Shown: piece by piece, positions 34,653-43,832 of the stretch | Layout: the number at the start of each line of letters is the position of its first letter | How positions within the stretch are numbered: position 1 is the first letter of the stretch | Origin: Planctomycetota bacterium | Lineage (GTDB): Bacteria; Planctomycetota; UBA1135; GCA-002686595 | Assembly: GCA_028823345.1 (NCBI GenBank) | Contig: JAPKBR010000006.1 | Location: 1-64,000, forward strand | Direction of reading: 5' to 3' | Length of the DNA stretch: 64,000 nucleotides | The notes under the pieces: model-generated | What the model was told of the DNA's origin: nothing | Database searches by the model: none | Seen by the model: only the letters and a program-made list of their open reading frames with translations | Made by a program: the position numbers and the translations under genes

Positions 34653-36733
34653 GGAGTCTGGACCCATCTTCTATGCCCGACCGTCTGCGCAAGCGTGATG
34701 GACAGGTTGTGACCTTTAGTCCCCGAAGGATCACCGATGCGGTGGCCCGCGCCCAAGCTGCGGTGGGGGATGGGGATCCGGGTTTGCCCCTGGAGGTGGC
34801 GGAGCTCGTGGTGATGACTCTCATCAGTCGCGCCGAAACTACTTTGGTCAGCTTGTCCGACGATGCGCCAGAAGTGACCACCGTTGAAGAGGTGCAAGAC
34901 CTGGTGGAAGAAGCCCTGGTGGGCCTTGGACGCACCAAGATTGCCAAGGCTTACATTTTGTATAGGGACCGACGCGGTCGTGCCCGGGAAGCATTGGTTG
35001 TTTCCAATTCGAGCCCCGAGCGGCAGAAGGGCGCGCCTGAAGTGCGCGGTGCCGAGGGTCCCCAAGCATGGCAAGCCAACCGGATCGCCGCCGCCCTTGT
35101 GCGTGAAACGAGTCTCACCATGCGGGACGCGGATCAGGTCGCCCGGCGCGTGGAAAAAGAGATCTTGGCCCTGGGCATGTCCCGGGTTTCCACCGGCCTC
35201 GTGCGCGCCTTTGTGGATCAAGAGTTACAGACCATGGGGCTTTTCGATGTGACCCGTGCATCGGAACCGTTGGGCCTTGCACGCCCCGACTTGCGCGCTC
35301 TGTTGTTGGCTCCCCGAGAAGATCGGCGTGCCACCGAAGAACGTCACGCGGCGCCACCCGCTTCTGTGGATCGGCGGGTTTCGGGAGCTTTGCTCTCCCG
35401 TTGGGCGAGCGAAGATATTCTGGGCGAAGAATTGGCGGAGGCCCATCACCAGGGCGAAGTTCTGGCCCTTGGACTGGAGCGTCCCCACCTCCCCTTGGTG
35501 CGCTCCGTCAGCGCCGCAAGCCTAGGGGCTAGTGGCGCTGGGACGGGGACCTTTACCCGCTCTCTCGGTTCCCTCGTCACCCTTCTGGAGGGTTCGGCTC
35601 AGGGCATCGTGCTAGAGGGCTTTTCCCAATTGATCGGCCCCGCCCGCCGTGGTGCACGTCAGGGCGGAGACGAAGAGCGCGTGGCGGAGGCACTTGCCTC
35701 CCTGGCAGCCATCGCCCAAGCCACCGGCCGCCGGTTGGATCTGGCTCACCCCGGTGGGCGCGGTTCACGCCCACTGATGCGCTTGCTTATAGGCTTGGTC
35801 AGTGCATTCTCCAGCGGACAGATCTTGCCCCGACTCTTCCTTACATATGAAGACATGTCCGCCGCCCTCGAAGAGGAACCCGGGCTGGCGGAGGGCATCG
35901 ACGCCTTGATTGGGACTGGCCGCTTGGTTCCGGTGTGGGGCACCCCCGGCCGGATTTTTGCGGGGCCAGCACTGCTCAGGCGCCCACGGGAGAAGGGCCC
36001 CTTAACTCTGGGGGCCGGAGTCGCTCTGGACCTGGTGCGCATCGCCCGTGGAGCCGGGCCTTGGAACGAAGAGGCTTTCTTGGCCGGCATGGTAGCGCAG
36101 GTCCAAAAAGGTCTAGAGACGATCAAACGACTGGCCGCGGCCCAGGCGGAATTTGGCCCCTCTCTTCCCGGTGGGCGGCACATCCACGGGCTTGTGCCCG
36201 TCGGCCTTTCGAATGCCCTTCGCATTCTTGGAGATGGCATCGTGCGGCCCGAGCAGGGCGCGCGCGTCCTGGGGGTTCTGCGGGACTACGGCCAAGCCGA
36301 AGCAGAGCGCATGGGCTTACACGTCGACGTGTCCACCTTGCTTTCGGGCCCCGCTTCGGAAGTGTTGGCGCGCCGCGAGGCTGGTCGCAGCCGGCCTTCC
36401 CAGGAGGGACTCTTCCAGGAGCAACCCCTGCCCGAGAGCGAGCGGGTCGAGTCCTATTGTCGTGGCCTCGACTTAGGAGGGGGCATGGCCGCAGGCGATC
36501 CCCAGGAACACGGCCGTGCTTTGGCTTCTCTGACCTTGACCTTGCCCAGCGGTGCCCTTTGGCCCCTGGCCGATCCCTCAGTCACTCACCGAGCGAGCCT
36601 GTCTTGCTTGACCACCTGGCAGGCTTTTGAAGCCGAGCGCCAGCGGCTATTGAAGCCCCACCAGTCACCCCGGCCGCAGCACTCTCAGGCTCGGCCCCTT
36701 TTTGATTCCCCTGTCCAGTCACAAACTCTGTGA
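34649..36733 (+). CDS. ATP-cone protein with degenerate anaerobic-RNR-like body
   Basis: This 694-residue protein starts at an ATG overlapping the nrdR stop, with GGAGG about nine bases upstream. Residues about 10-107 and 140-215 look like two ATP-cones (RLRKRDGQVVTFSPRRITDA; ALVRETSLTMRDADQVARRV). The rest resembles class III RNR NrdD by order: AEAHHQGEVLALGLERPHLP, QKGLETIKRLAAAQAEF, HGLVPVGLSNALRILGDGI and AEAERMGLHVDVS. It has only two Cys in the whole sequence and no glycyl-radical RVxGY at the C-terminus, so it cannot be a working RNR. A regulatory or nucleotide-sensing role with NrdR is an inference. Confidence 0.6.
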   Translation: MRSLDPSSMPDRLRKRDGQVVTFSPRRITDAVARAQAAVGDGDPGLPLEVAELVVMTLISRAETTLVSLSDDAPEVTTVEEVQDLVEEALVGLGRTKIAKAYILYRDRRGRAREALVVSNSSPERQKGAPEVRGAEGPQAWQANRIAAALVRETSLTMRDADQVARRVEKEILALGMSRVSTGLVRAFVDQELQTMGLFDVTRASEPLGLARPDLRALLLAPREDRRATEERHAAPPASVDRRVSGALLSRWASEDILGEELAEAHHQGEVLALGLERPHLPLVRSVSAASLGASGAGTGTFTRSLGSLVTLLEGSAQGIVLEGFSQLIGPARRGARQGGDEERVAEALASLAAIAQATGRRLDLAHPGGRGSRPLMRLLIGLVSAFSSGQILPRLFLTYEDMSAALEEEPGLAEGIDALIGTGRLVPVWGTPGRIFAGPALLRRPREKGPLTLGAGVALDLVRIARGAGPWNEEAFLAGMVAQVQKGLETIKRLAAAQAEFGPSLPGGRHIHGLVPVGLSNALRILGDGIVRPEQGARVLGVLRDYGQAEAERMGLHVDVSTLLSGPASEVLARREAGRSRPSQEGLFQEQPLPESERVESYCRGLDLGGGMAAGDPQEHGRALASLTLTLPSGALWPLADPSVTHRASLSCLTTWQAFEAERQRLLKPHQSPRPQHSQARPLFDSPVQSQTL

Positions 36734-36753
36734 CGTTCCAACGATAATTTTCC

Positions 36754-39700
36754 ATGCGCCTGGTACGACTTGAACTTTTCGGCTTCAAATCCTTTGCCGA
36801 CTCCACTGTGCTTGAATTTGGCCAGCGGAGCCTGACCGGAGTGGTCGGCCCCAACGGTTGCGGCAAGAGCAACGTGGTGGATGCGGTGCGCTGGGCCCTG
36901 GGCGAAACCCGCCCAAGCTCCATGCGCGGCTCGGGTATGACCGACGTGATCTTTAAGGGATCGGTGAGTCGCCCGGCGATGGGGTTTGCGGAAGTCACCC
37001 TCGTATTTGATAACTCGGACGGGATATTGCCCGACCACTCTGCTGAAGTTTCCGTGACCCGGCGCCTTGAAGCCAGCGGTGAGGGCTCATACCTGATCGA
37101 TGGCCAGCGCGTGCGACTCAAGGATGTGAAGGACCTGCTGTTTGATACGGGCCTGGGTTCCCGGGGCTATTCCGTGCTTGAGCAGGGGCGCATCGATGCG
37201 GTGCTCTCGGCCAATCCCCAGCAGCGCCGGGCGGTGTTTGAAGAGGCCGCCGGCATCTCGCGCTATCGTCAGCGGCGCCATGAAACGGAGCTGCGCCTCA
37301 AGCATGTTGCGGCAGACATGGAGCGTGTGGACGACGTGATCGCCGAGTTGCGTTCACGGGTGCGGTCCCTCAAAATTCAAGCGGGCAAGGCCGAACGCTT
37401 CTTGGTGGCTAGGGAAGAATGGTCCGCCGGTCGCCGGCGCTTTTTGGGGCACCGTCTATTCAACATTGACGGCGAGTTGCACGGCTTGGAACCGGAAATC
37501 GCGAGTCTTTCGGAAGCTCTTGAGGAACAACGCCAACGACGTCAGGCCCATGAGGCGGAAGCCCAGCGGCGGGAAGAAGAACGTAGTCAAGTGGTGCTGG
37601 AACTCGATCGGGTGTCCGGTGAGTCCGGACGCCTCGAAGGGGAAGCGCGCGCCCTAGAGGAACGCCGCAAGGCGCTCTTGGCGCGGGTTGAAAACTGGCG
37701 GCACTCCGCTGATGAGGAGGGCACCCGAGCAGACCAGCTCGAGCAAGAGCTCAAGGACCAAAACGCCAATGTGGAGGCCCTTGCCCTGAAAACGGAGGCG
37801 CTCACCAAGCAAGCCGCTACGGCCAAGATCTCCCTCGAAGAACTTGCCGGTCACAACCGCACGTGCAACCAGCGCTATCGGGATTCGCGTCAAGCGACCC
37901 AGACCCAGAACGAAACGGTATTGGCGCGACTCCATGATCGGGGTGCTGCGGCCAGCCGTAGCCGTCAGTTGATGGAGCACAAGCCGCGCCTTGAAGAGCG
38001 CGTGGAGCGCGTCAACAAGCGCCATGCAGAGTTGGAAGAAAGCCTGGCCCAAGGTCGCGCCGAACAAGGACAAGTGGAGCAGGCCGTCAAGCTGGCGGAA
38101 TCCGAAGCGCAAGAGGCAGCTGATCTTCGTGGGGAACAGCAGGCCCAATTGGAGGGCAGGCAAGAGACCCTGCGGGACATGGATGTGCGCCGTGCCGCAT
38201 TGGATCTGGAACGGGCCGGTCATCAGGCGCGGGTGGACGCCCTACGTGATCGTGAACGGCAATTGGAGGAACTTGATCAAGGCAGCCTGCGCTTGTTGGA
38301 GGCCGTCAGTGAAGATGGCAGTCGCGAAGATGGCGCTAGTGCCCAAGCGCCCTGTGCCGATGAGGACCTTCTGGGGGTCGTTGCGGATCACTTGACCATT
38401 GACACGCGCTTGGCTCGGGCCCTCGACGCAATTCTCGGCAGTCGCGCTTCGGCCCTTGTGGTCCGGGATGCCCATGTTGCCCGGGGCATTTTGGAATGGG
38501 CCCAAGCCGAAGAGCACGGGGGCCTTTCCCTGGTCGTGCCCCCTGGCCTGGGTGCTCCCCCTTGTCCCACGCCCACGGACTTTGCCCTCTTCGCTCAGTT
38601 TGGAAACGGGGTCGAGGGCCGTCTTTGTGACCTGGTGCGCTGCGACGATCAGGTACGACCCCTCGCCCAGGCTTTGCTTTGCGACGTGGTGGTGGTCTCG
38701 GACTTGGACGTGGGCCTCAAACTGGTGGGCAAAAACCCCGAGTGGCGTTTTGTGACACCGCTGGGAGAGGTCGTCGATGCGGCGGGACTTTCCGGGGGCT
38801 TTTTGGAAATGGACCAGGGTGCCGTTGGCCGGCGCGCGGCCTCGGAGGAGTTCGAGCATCGCTGCGAGGTGCTCGCCAAATCTCTGCTAACCCTCGACGA
38901 GGAGCGTCAGCGGGAAATCGACGGGCTCCTGCTGGATGGCGAGGCCTTGCGGGTTGGTGAAACTCGGCGGGAAGCGGCATTGGATGCACTAGCCGAAGCG
39001 ACGCGTACCCGGGCGGCCCTCCAGGGCCGGTTGGAAGAACAGGCAACCGCCTATCAAGAACACGAGGCTGAACGCACGCGGGTCAGCGCGGAACAGATTC
39101 AGTTGGAAGCGGACCTGCAGCAGGCGCAGACGGATCACCTGGATGCGGAACAAGCAGTCGAGCTGGAGAACGAGCGGCTTGCCAGTTTGGATCGTGAGCG
39201 CCATGAACTAGAGCAAGAGCGCGATGGAATCCAGCGCGAAACCGCTGCTGCGGACGTGGAACGTCAGCGCGTGGATTCCGAGAGGCAAGCCTGCGATGAG
39301 CGCCTGCGTGGCGATCGAGTGCGCATCGAACGGGATCAAGGAGAACTCGCTCGGGCACTGCGGCGCTCTGAGAACTTCCTGGCCAATGCCCTGAGCGGTG
39401 AGGGCGAAGCAGATGTCGTGCGCCAACAGGAAGTGGAGCACCGCGAACAGGCCCAAGCGTTGGTTGGGCAACTCGAGGGCTTGCGCAAGCGCGAGCGCGA
39501 GGGTGCTGCCTTGGCCCAGGAGGCACGCCAAGCGGCGGAAGCGGTTCAGGTGGAACTGGATCAAGCAAGCGAGCAACTCAATCAGCAAAAACTAACCCAA
39601 CAACGATTGGAACTCGAGCGCCAAGAGTTGCTTGGGCGTGCGCAAGAGGAACTGAGCCTCAGCCGTGATGACCTCAAGTTGGGCTTCGAAGCGGAATCCG

Positions 39701-40614
39701 ATCTGGCGACTGCAGGGGCCATGCAATCCCTATCGATGAAGGTGGCGGAGCTCAAAAGAGTGCTCGAGAAGCTTGGACCTGTCAACCTGGATGCGGTCCA
39801 CGAGCTCGATGAGGTCAGCGAACGACTCGATAACCTGGAGACCCAGGCGCGCGACCTGAGCGACGCCCGCAAGAATCTCGAAGAGACCATCAAGCGCATT
39901 GACGAAGAGTCCCGGCGCATGTTCCTGGAAACCTTCACAGAGGTGCGAGAGCACTTCCGAGTGATCTTCCGTCAGCTGTTTGGTGGGGGGCGTGCCGATT
40001 TGCAGCTCGACCCGGATCAAGACATTTTGGAAGCGGGCATCGAGATCATCGCCCGGCCGCCTGGTCGGGAAATGTTGCCCATCGGTCTGCTCTCCGGTGG
40101 TCAGCGCACCATGACGGCCCTGGCCCTCCTGTTCGCGGTATTCAAGTCCAAGCCCAGTCCCTTCTGCATTCTCGATGAGGTGGACGCGGCCCTCGATGAT
40201 GCGAACATCGACCGGTTCCTGGCGATGCTGGCGGGCTTCCGTGACACCTCTCAATTCGTTGTTGTGACCCACAACAAGGGCACCATGAGCGCTTGCGAGG
40301 CGCTGTTTGGGGTGACCATGCAGACCAAGGGAGTGTCACGCTTTGTGGCGGTGGAGCTCAGTCAAGTGGATGACATCGCACCGGAGTCCATGGGCAAGGT
40401 GCGCGAAGGGTCCCCGGACCTAATCGGGCGCGGGGATTTGAATGTGCAGGAGGACGCCGAGGAGCGCGAGTTCGATGAGCACGGGGATCCCGTGGTTGAA
40501 CTGCAGCCTGCTCCACGACCCACGGGCGGTGAGGCCGCCTCTGAAGAGTCGGGGGAGCCTCCAGGTGATGCGGGTCAGGAAGAGACCGCCACTGCTTCAC
40601 AGGAAACCTCCTAG
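36754..40614 (+). CDS. smc: Chromosome segregation protein SMC
   Basis: This 1286-residue protein organises chromosomes as a ring-forming ATPase. The N-terminal head has Walker A GPNGCGKSN at 32-40. Two long coiled coils (about 165-510 and 680-1030) flank the hinge (about 540-660), which includes DHLTIDTRLARALDAILGSR. The C-terminal head has the signature LLSGGQRTMTALALL (1112 on) and Walker B FCILDEVDAALDD with E1142. After about residue 1200 comes an acidic, Pro-rich tail (DDIAPESMGKVREG and on) not usual in SMC. ScpA/ScpB are not in the window. Confidence 0.97.
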   Translation: MRLVRLELFGFKSFADSTVLEFGQRSLTGVVGPNGCGKSNVVDAVRWALGETRPSSMRGSGMTDVIFKGSVSRPAMGFAEVTLVFDNSDGILPDHSAEVSVTRRLEASGEGSYLIDGQRVRLKDVKDLLFDTGLGSRGYSVLEQGRIDAVLSANPQQRRAVFEEAAGISRYRQRRHETELRLKHVAADMERVDDVIAELRSRVRSLKIQAGKAERFLVAREEWSAGRRRFLGHRLFNIDGELHGLEPEIASLSEALEEQRQRRQAHEAEAQRREEERSQVVLELDRVSGESGRLEGEARALEERRKALLARVENWRHSADEEGTRADQLEQELKDQNANVEALALKTEALTKQAATAKISLEELAGHNRTCNQRYRDSRQATQTQNETVLARLHDRGAAASRSRQLMEHKPRLEERVERVNKRHAELEESLAQGRAEQGQVEQAVKLAESEAQEAADLRGEQQAQLEGRQETLRDMDVRRAALDLERAGHQARVDALRDRERQLEELDQGSLRLLEAVSEDGSREDGASAQAPCADEDLLGVVADHLTIDTRLARALDAILGSRASALVVRDAHVARGILEWAQAEEHGGLSLVVPPGLGAPPCPTPTDFALFAQFGNGVEGRLCDLVRCDDQVRPLAQALLCDVVVVSDLDVGLKLVGKNPEWRFVTPLGEVVDAAGLSGGFLEMDQGAVGRRAASEEFEHRCEVLAKSLLTLDEERQREIDGLLLDGEALRVGETRREAALDALAEATRTRAALQGRLEEQATAYQEHEAERTRVSAEQIQLEADLQQAQTDHLDAEQAVELENERLASLDRERHELEQERDGIQRETAAADVERQRVDSERQACDERLRGDRVRIERDQGELARALRRSENFLANALSGEGEADVVRQQEVEHREQAQALVGQLEGLRKREREGAALAQEARQAAEAVQVELDQASEQLNQQKLTQQRLELERQELLGRAQEELSLSRDDLKLGFEAESDLATAGAMQSLSMKVAELKRVLEKLGPVNLDAVHELDEVSERLDNLETQARDLSDARKNLEETIKRIDEESRRMFLETFTEVREHFRVIFRQLFGGGRADLQLDPDQDILEAGIEIIARPPGREMLPIGLLSGGQRTMTALALLFAVFKSKPSPFCILDEVDAALDDANIDRFLAMLAGFRDTSQFVVVTHNKGTMSACEALFGVTMQTKGVSRFVAVELSQVDDIAPESMGKVREGSPDLIGRGDLNVQEDAEEREFDEHGDPVVELQPAPRPTGGEAASEESGEPPGDAGQEETATASQETS

Positions 40615-40635
40615 GGGGCAGAGGTTCCTGGGAGT

Positions 40636-41661
40636 CTAGCGCTGTCGGCGCAGGACTTCGGCTTCCACTTCCAATAGCCCCTTGGTCAAGATTCGACCAA
40701 AGACCTTGAGGGAAGCGGCGCTAGTCTTGTCCATGGTGTCCTCATCGGTGTGCCACCAGGGGCGCAAGGGACCTCCGTACTCCAAGTCAATCAGATCCAC
40801 CGCGTGGATACCCAGATCCAGGAATGAAAGGTGATCGTCCTTGACCAGGGTGCGCTGTCGGGCCGTTGCCACATGCTTGCCCAGGCCTTCGTCCTTGGCG
40901 GCGGTCCAAAAGATGTTGCGTAGCCACTTGGTGGAATAATCGTCCCAGGTCAGGACTAGGTCTCGGTCTGCAACCATGTCCACCACGACCACAGCGCCCA
41001 CGCGCTTGGCTTCACCGCGCTTGTAGAGTTCCCTGGCATGGCGCCTAGAGCCGTAGGTGTTTTCCTTTCCAGCCCAACTGAAGTTGACTGCTTCTTCGCC
41101 GTCGAAAAAGACCACCCGCCAGGCAGCATTCCGGGGATGGGTTTGCGCCAAGCCCCTGGCCAACTCGATCAGGGCGACGGTGGAGGACCCTCCGTCATTG
41201 GCACCGATGAAACTCTCCCCAAGGAACTTCGTGTCAATGTGGCCGCCGACCAGAACCATGGGGGAGTCCTTGCTGGGCCCCGCCAGGTCAGCTACCAGGT
41301 TGGTGTAAATCTGCTCGCCACTGGGAGTCGCCTGGGTGACGGGTACTTTGGCACTGAAGGTTTCCCGACGGGTCTTGAATCCGAGGGAAATCAATTCCTC
41401 TTCGAGGGTTTCGAGCAGATTTGCGAGGGCTGGACTGCCGGGATGGCGAGGTCCGAGGGCCACCACCGCTGCCAACTGAGCGTAGGCCCGGGCTCCGTCG
41501 AAGGGAATAGGGGCGCCCAGGACCACCGGTGGGGGGCTGGGGCTTGTGGAGCTGGGCCCCTGAGCCGGCTGGGGCTCGGGGGCGCAAGCCCCCAGGATTC
41601 CCATGAGTAGGATTCCGCCGAGGGCGGCGAGGGGCTGCAGGGGCTGGTGAAGGGGGTGCAT
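40636..41661 (-). CDS. M28 family glutaminyl-cyclase-like lipoprotein
   Basis: This 341-residue protein has a lipobox (GILGAC) and is likely anchored in the envelope. The M28 fold has the metal-ligand strings VGGHIDTK, GANDGGSSTVALIELARG, FFDGEEAVNFSW, DDHLSFLDLGIHAVDLIDLE and WWHTDEDTMDK. The combination KENTYGSRRHA plus the DDH and WxHTxED segments resembles animal-type glutaminyl-peptide cyclotransferase, which makes N-terminal pyroglutamate. Plain aminopeptidase activity remains possible. It is divergent from prkA with 118 bases between and convergent with smc. Confidence 0.82.
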   Translation of the reverse strand: MHPLHQPLQPLAALGGILLMGILGACAPEPQPAQGPSSTSPSPPPVVLGAPIPFDGARAYAQLAAVVALGPRHPGSPALANLLETLEEELISLGFKTRRETFSAKVPVTQATPSGEQIYTNLVADLAGPSKDSPMVLVGGHIDTKFLGESFIGANDGGSSTVALIELARGLAQTHPRNAAWRVVFFDGEEAVNFSWAGKENTYGSRRHARELYKRGEAKRVGAVVVVDMVADRDLVLTWDDYSTKWLRNIFWTAAKDEGLGKHVATARQRTLVKDDHLSFLDLGIHAVDLIDLEYGGPLRPWWHTDEDTMDKTSAASLKVFGRILTKGLLEVEAEVLRRQR

Positions 41662-41779
41662 GACTGCATCCTAACCTGCGAGCCACGGCCTACCTCAAGA
41701 CATGCCTCAGGTTGTGGCCCATACCTGTCCGAAGTATTGGACGGAGCCATGCCTCGATCCCGTCGGGGCGAAACCGATA

Positions 41780-43828
41780 ATGACTAACGAACTCACCCCC
41801 CTGTTCGATTTCGTGCGCAATGCCCAGGATGCGAGCCAGCACGCTCGCTTGACTTGGAGCGGGTCTTTCAATGAGTACCTGCGTTTGCTTGAGCGGGATC
41901 CTAAACCCGCACGCAACTCTTGGCAGCGCCTGCTCGACATGATCGAGTCCCATGGCAGCCAGGCCACCAAATACCAGTCCTATGCCACCTGGAACCTCTT
42001 TGCTGATCCCCTCGGGGGCGGCCGTGATGGGGTGGAGGGTTTAGGCAAGCCCTTAGCTGACTTAGTCAATATGATTCGCGCCGGAGCCCGGCATCTGGGC
42101 CCTGAGCGACGCATTGTTCTCTTACATGGCCCCGTGGGGTCCGCCAAGAGCACCATTGCCCGCTTGCTCAAGCGCGGACTGGAAGCCTACACCCAGACCG
42201 AAGAGGGTGCGCTCTATACCTTCACCTGGGAGGTCGACGGAGAACTCATCCCTTCCGCGATGCATCAGGATCCACTGCTCTTGATTCCCACAGAACAGCG
42301 CGCGGAAGTGGCCCAACGGCTGTCCAAGGAATTGGCCGCCGAGTATGAGTTGCGCATCGAGGGGGAGCTCGATCCTGTCAGTCGTTTCTGGATGGAGACT
42401 CTGATGGACCGTTATGAGGGGGATTGGTCCAAGGTGATGGGCCACATTCAAGTCCAGCGCTTGGTGTTTAGTGAAGCCGACCGCATGGGCATTGGCACGT
42501 TCCAGCCCAAGGACGAAAAGAACCAGGACTCCACTGAGCTGACAGGTGATTTGAACTACCGCAAGATTGCCGAGTTCGGTTCGGATTCCGACCCGCGGGC
42601 TTTCAACTTTGACGGGGAATTCTGTGTGGCCAATCGAGGCCTACTGGAATTCGTCGAGGTTCTGAAGCTCGACGTGGCGTTTCTGTACGACCTTCTGGGA
42701 GCCACCCAGGAGCATATGATCAAGCCCAAGAAATTCGCCCAGACTTCAATCGACGAGGTGATTATTGGACACACCAACGAGCCAGAATACCTACGGCTAT
42801 TGTCCAATGAGTTGATGGAGGCCTTCCGGGATCGGACCATCAAGGTTGATATTCCTTACAACCTCGAAGTCTCCGCAGAACTCGCGATCCACCGCCGCCG
42901 CTATGGCCAACCCGGAGCCCCGGGACGCCGTTTAGCGCCCCATACCCTTGAGATGGCCTCCCTCTGGGCGGTGCTTACCCGTCTTGAGGAACCGGCGCTG
43001 CCCAACTTGACGCTGCTTCAAAAGGCTCAACTGTACGATGGGCAAGAGATTCAAGGCTTCACTGCTGAGCAGGTCACGGAACTACGGGCTGCTTGCGAAC
43101 GTGAAGGCATGGAGGGCATTTCGCCGCGCTTCGTACAGGATCGCATCGCCTCTTGCTTGGTCTCGGATGGTCCCGTGGTTGGCCCCCGCGAAATCTTAGC
43201 TGCCATCGAAGATGGCCTGCAACACAACTCTATGGTGGCCAACAAGGAGCTGCGCCTCAAGTATCTTGAGCGCGTGGCCCAGGTGCGCGAAGAGTATCAC
43301 GAGACCATCAAGCACGAGGTGCAGGTGGCCATCGCCGCGGACCAGGAGGCTCTTGACCGTTTGTGCTCCAAGTACCTCGACAACGTGCGGGCCCACACTA
43401 CACGCGAACCGGTACTCAGTGCGAACGGAACTTCTCGGGCCCCGGACGAGCGTTTGATGCGTTCGATCGAGGACATGATCGACGTGCCTGAGGCCCGTAA
43501 GGATGACTTCCGCCACGAGCTGATGAACTACATCGCAGTGGTGCACCTCGAAGGACGCACCTTTGACTACCGAGAGAACCGGCGCTTGACTCGGGCTCTT
43601 GAGCTCAAGTTGTTTGAAGATCACAAGGACTCGATCCAACTGACCAGCCTGGTTTCTAACGTGATTGATCCGGACACCCAGCAGAAAATTGGGCTGATCC
43701 GCGAGCGCTTGATGCGCCGCTTCGGTTACGACGAGTTCTCCGCTGATGCGGTGCTCTATGAAGTTGCCAACCTATTTGCCCATGATGCCGAATTCGGTAG
43801 CGAGGAAGAGCCGGGCCAGGCCGCCTGA
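41780..43828 (+). CDS. prkA: PrkA-type serine protein kinase (YeaG family)
   Basis: This 682-residue protein belongs to the PrkA/YeaG family, which has an AAA-type N-terminal domain and a kinase-like C-terminal region. Walker A GPVGSAKST is at 117-125. Other family strings are SRFWMETLMDRYEGDWSKV, SIDEVIIGHTNEPEY, and DIPYNLEVSAELAIHRRRY. I start at the ATG at 41780 because it resembles the family start; the frame is open to 41702. YeaG kinases respond to nitrogen and envelope stress. It is followed 4 bases later by the DUF444 gene, the standard partner order. Confidence 0.94.
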   Translation: MTNELTPLFDFVRNAQDASQHARLTWSGSFNEYLRLLERDPKPARNSWQRLLDMIESHGSQATKYQSYATWNLFADPLGGGRDGVEGLGKPLADLVNMIRAGARHLGPERRIVLLHGPVGSAKSTIARLLKRGLEAYTQTEEGALYTFTWEVDGELIPSAMHQDPLLLIPTEQRAEVAQRLSKELAAEYELRIEGELDPVSRFWMETLMDRYEGDWSKVMGHIQVQRLVFSEADRMGIGTFQPKDEKNQDSTELTGDLNYRKIAEFGSDSDPRAFNFDGEFCVANRGLLEFVEVLKLDVAFLYDLLGATQEHMIKPKKFAQTSIDEVIIGHTNEPEYLRLLSNELMEAFRDRTIKVDIPYNLEVSAELAIHRRRYGQPGAPGRRLAPHTLEMASLWAVLTRLEEPALPNLTLLQKAQLYDGQEIQGFTAEQVTELRAACEREGMEGISPRFVQDRIASCLVSDGPVVGPREILAAIEDGLQHNSMVANKELRLKYLERVAQVREEYHETIKHEVQVAIAADQEALDRLCSKYLDNVRAHTTREPVLSANGTSRAPDERLMRSIEDMIDVPEARKDDFRHELMNYIAVVHLEGRTFDYRENRRLTRALELKLFEDHKDSIQLTSLVSNVIDPDTQQKIGLIRERLMRRFGYDEFSADAVLYEVANLFAHDAEFGSEEEPGQAA

Positions 43829-43832
43829 TTTC

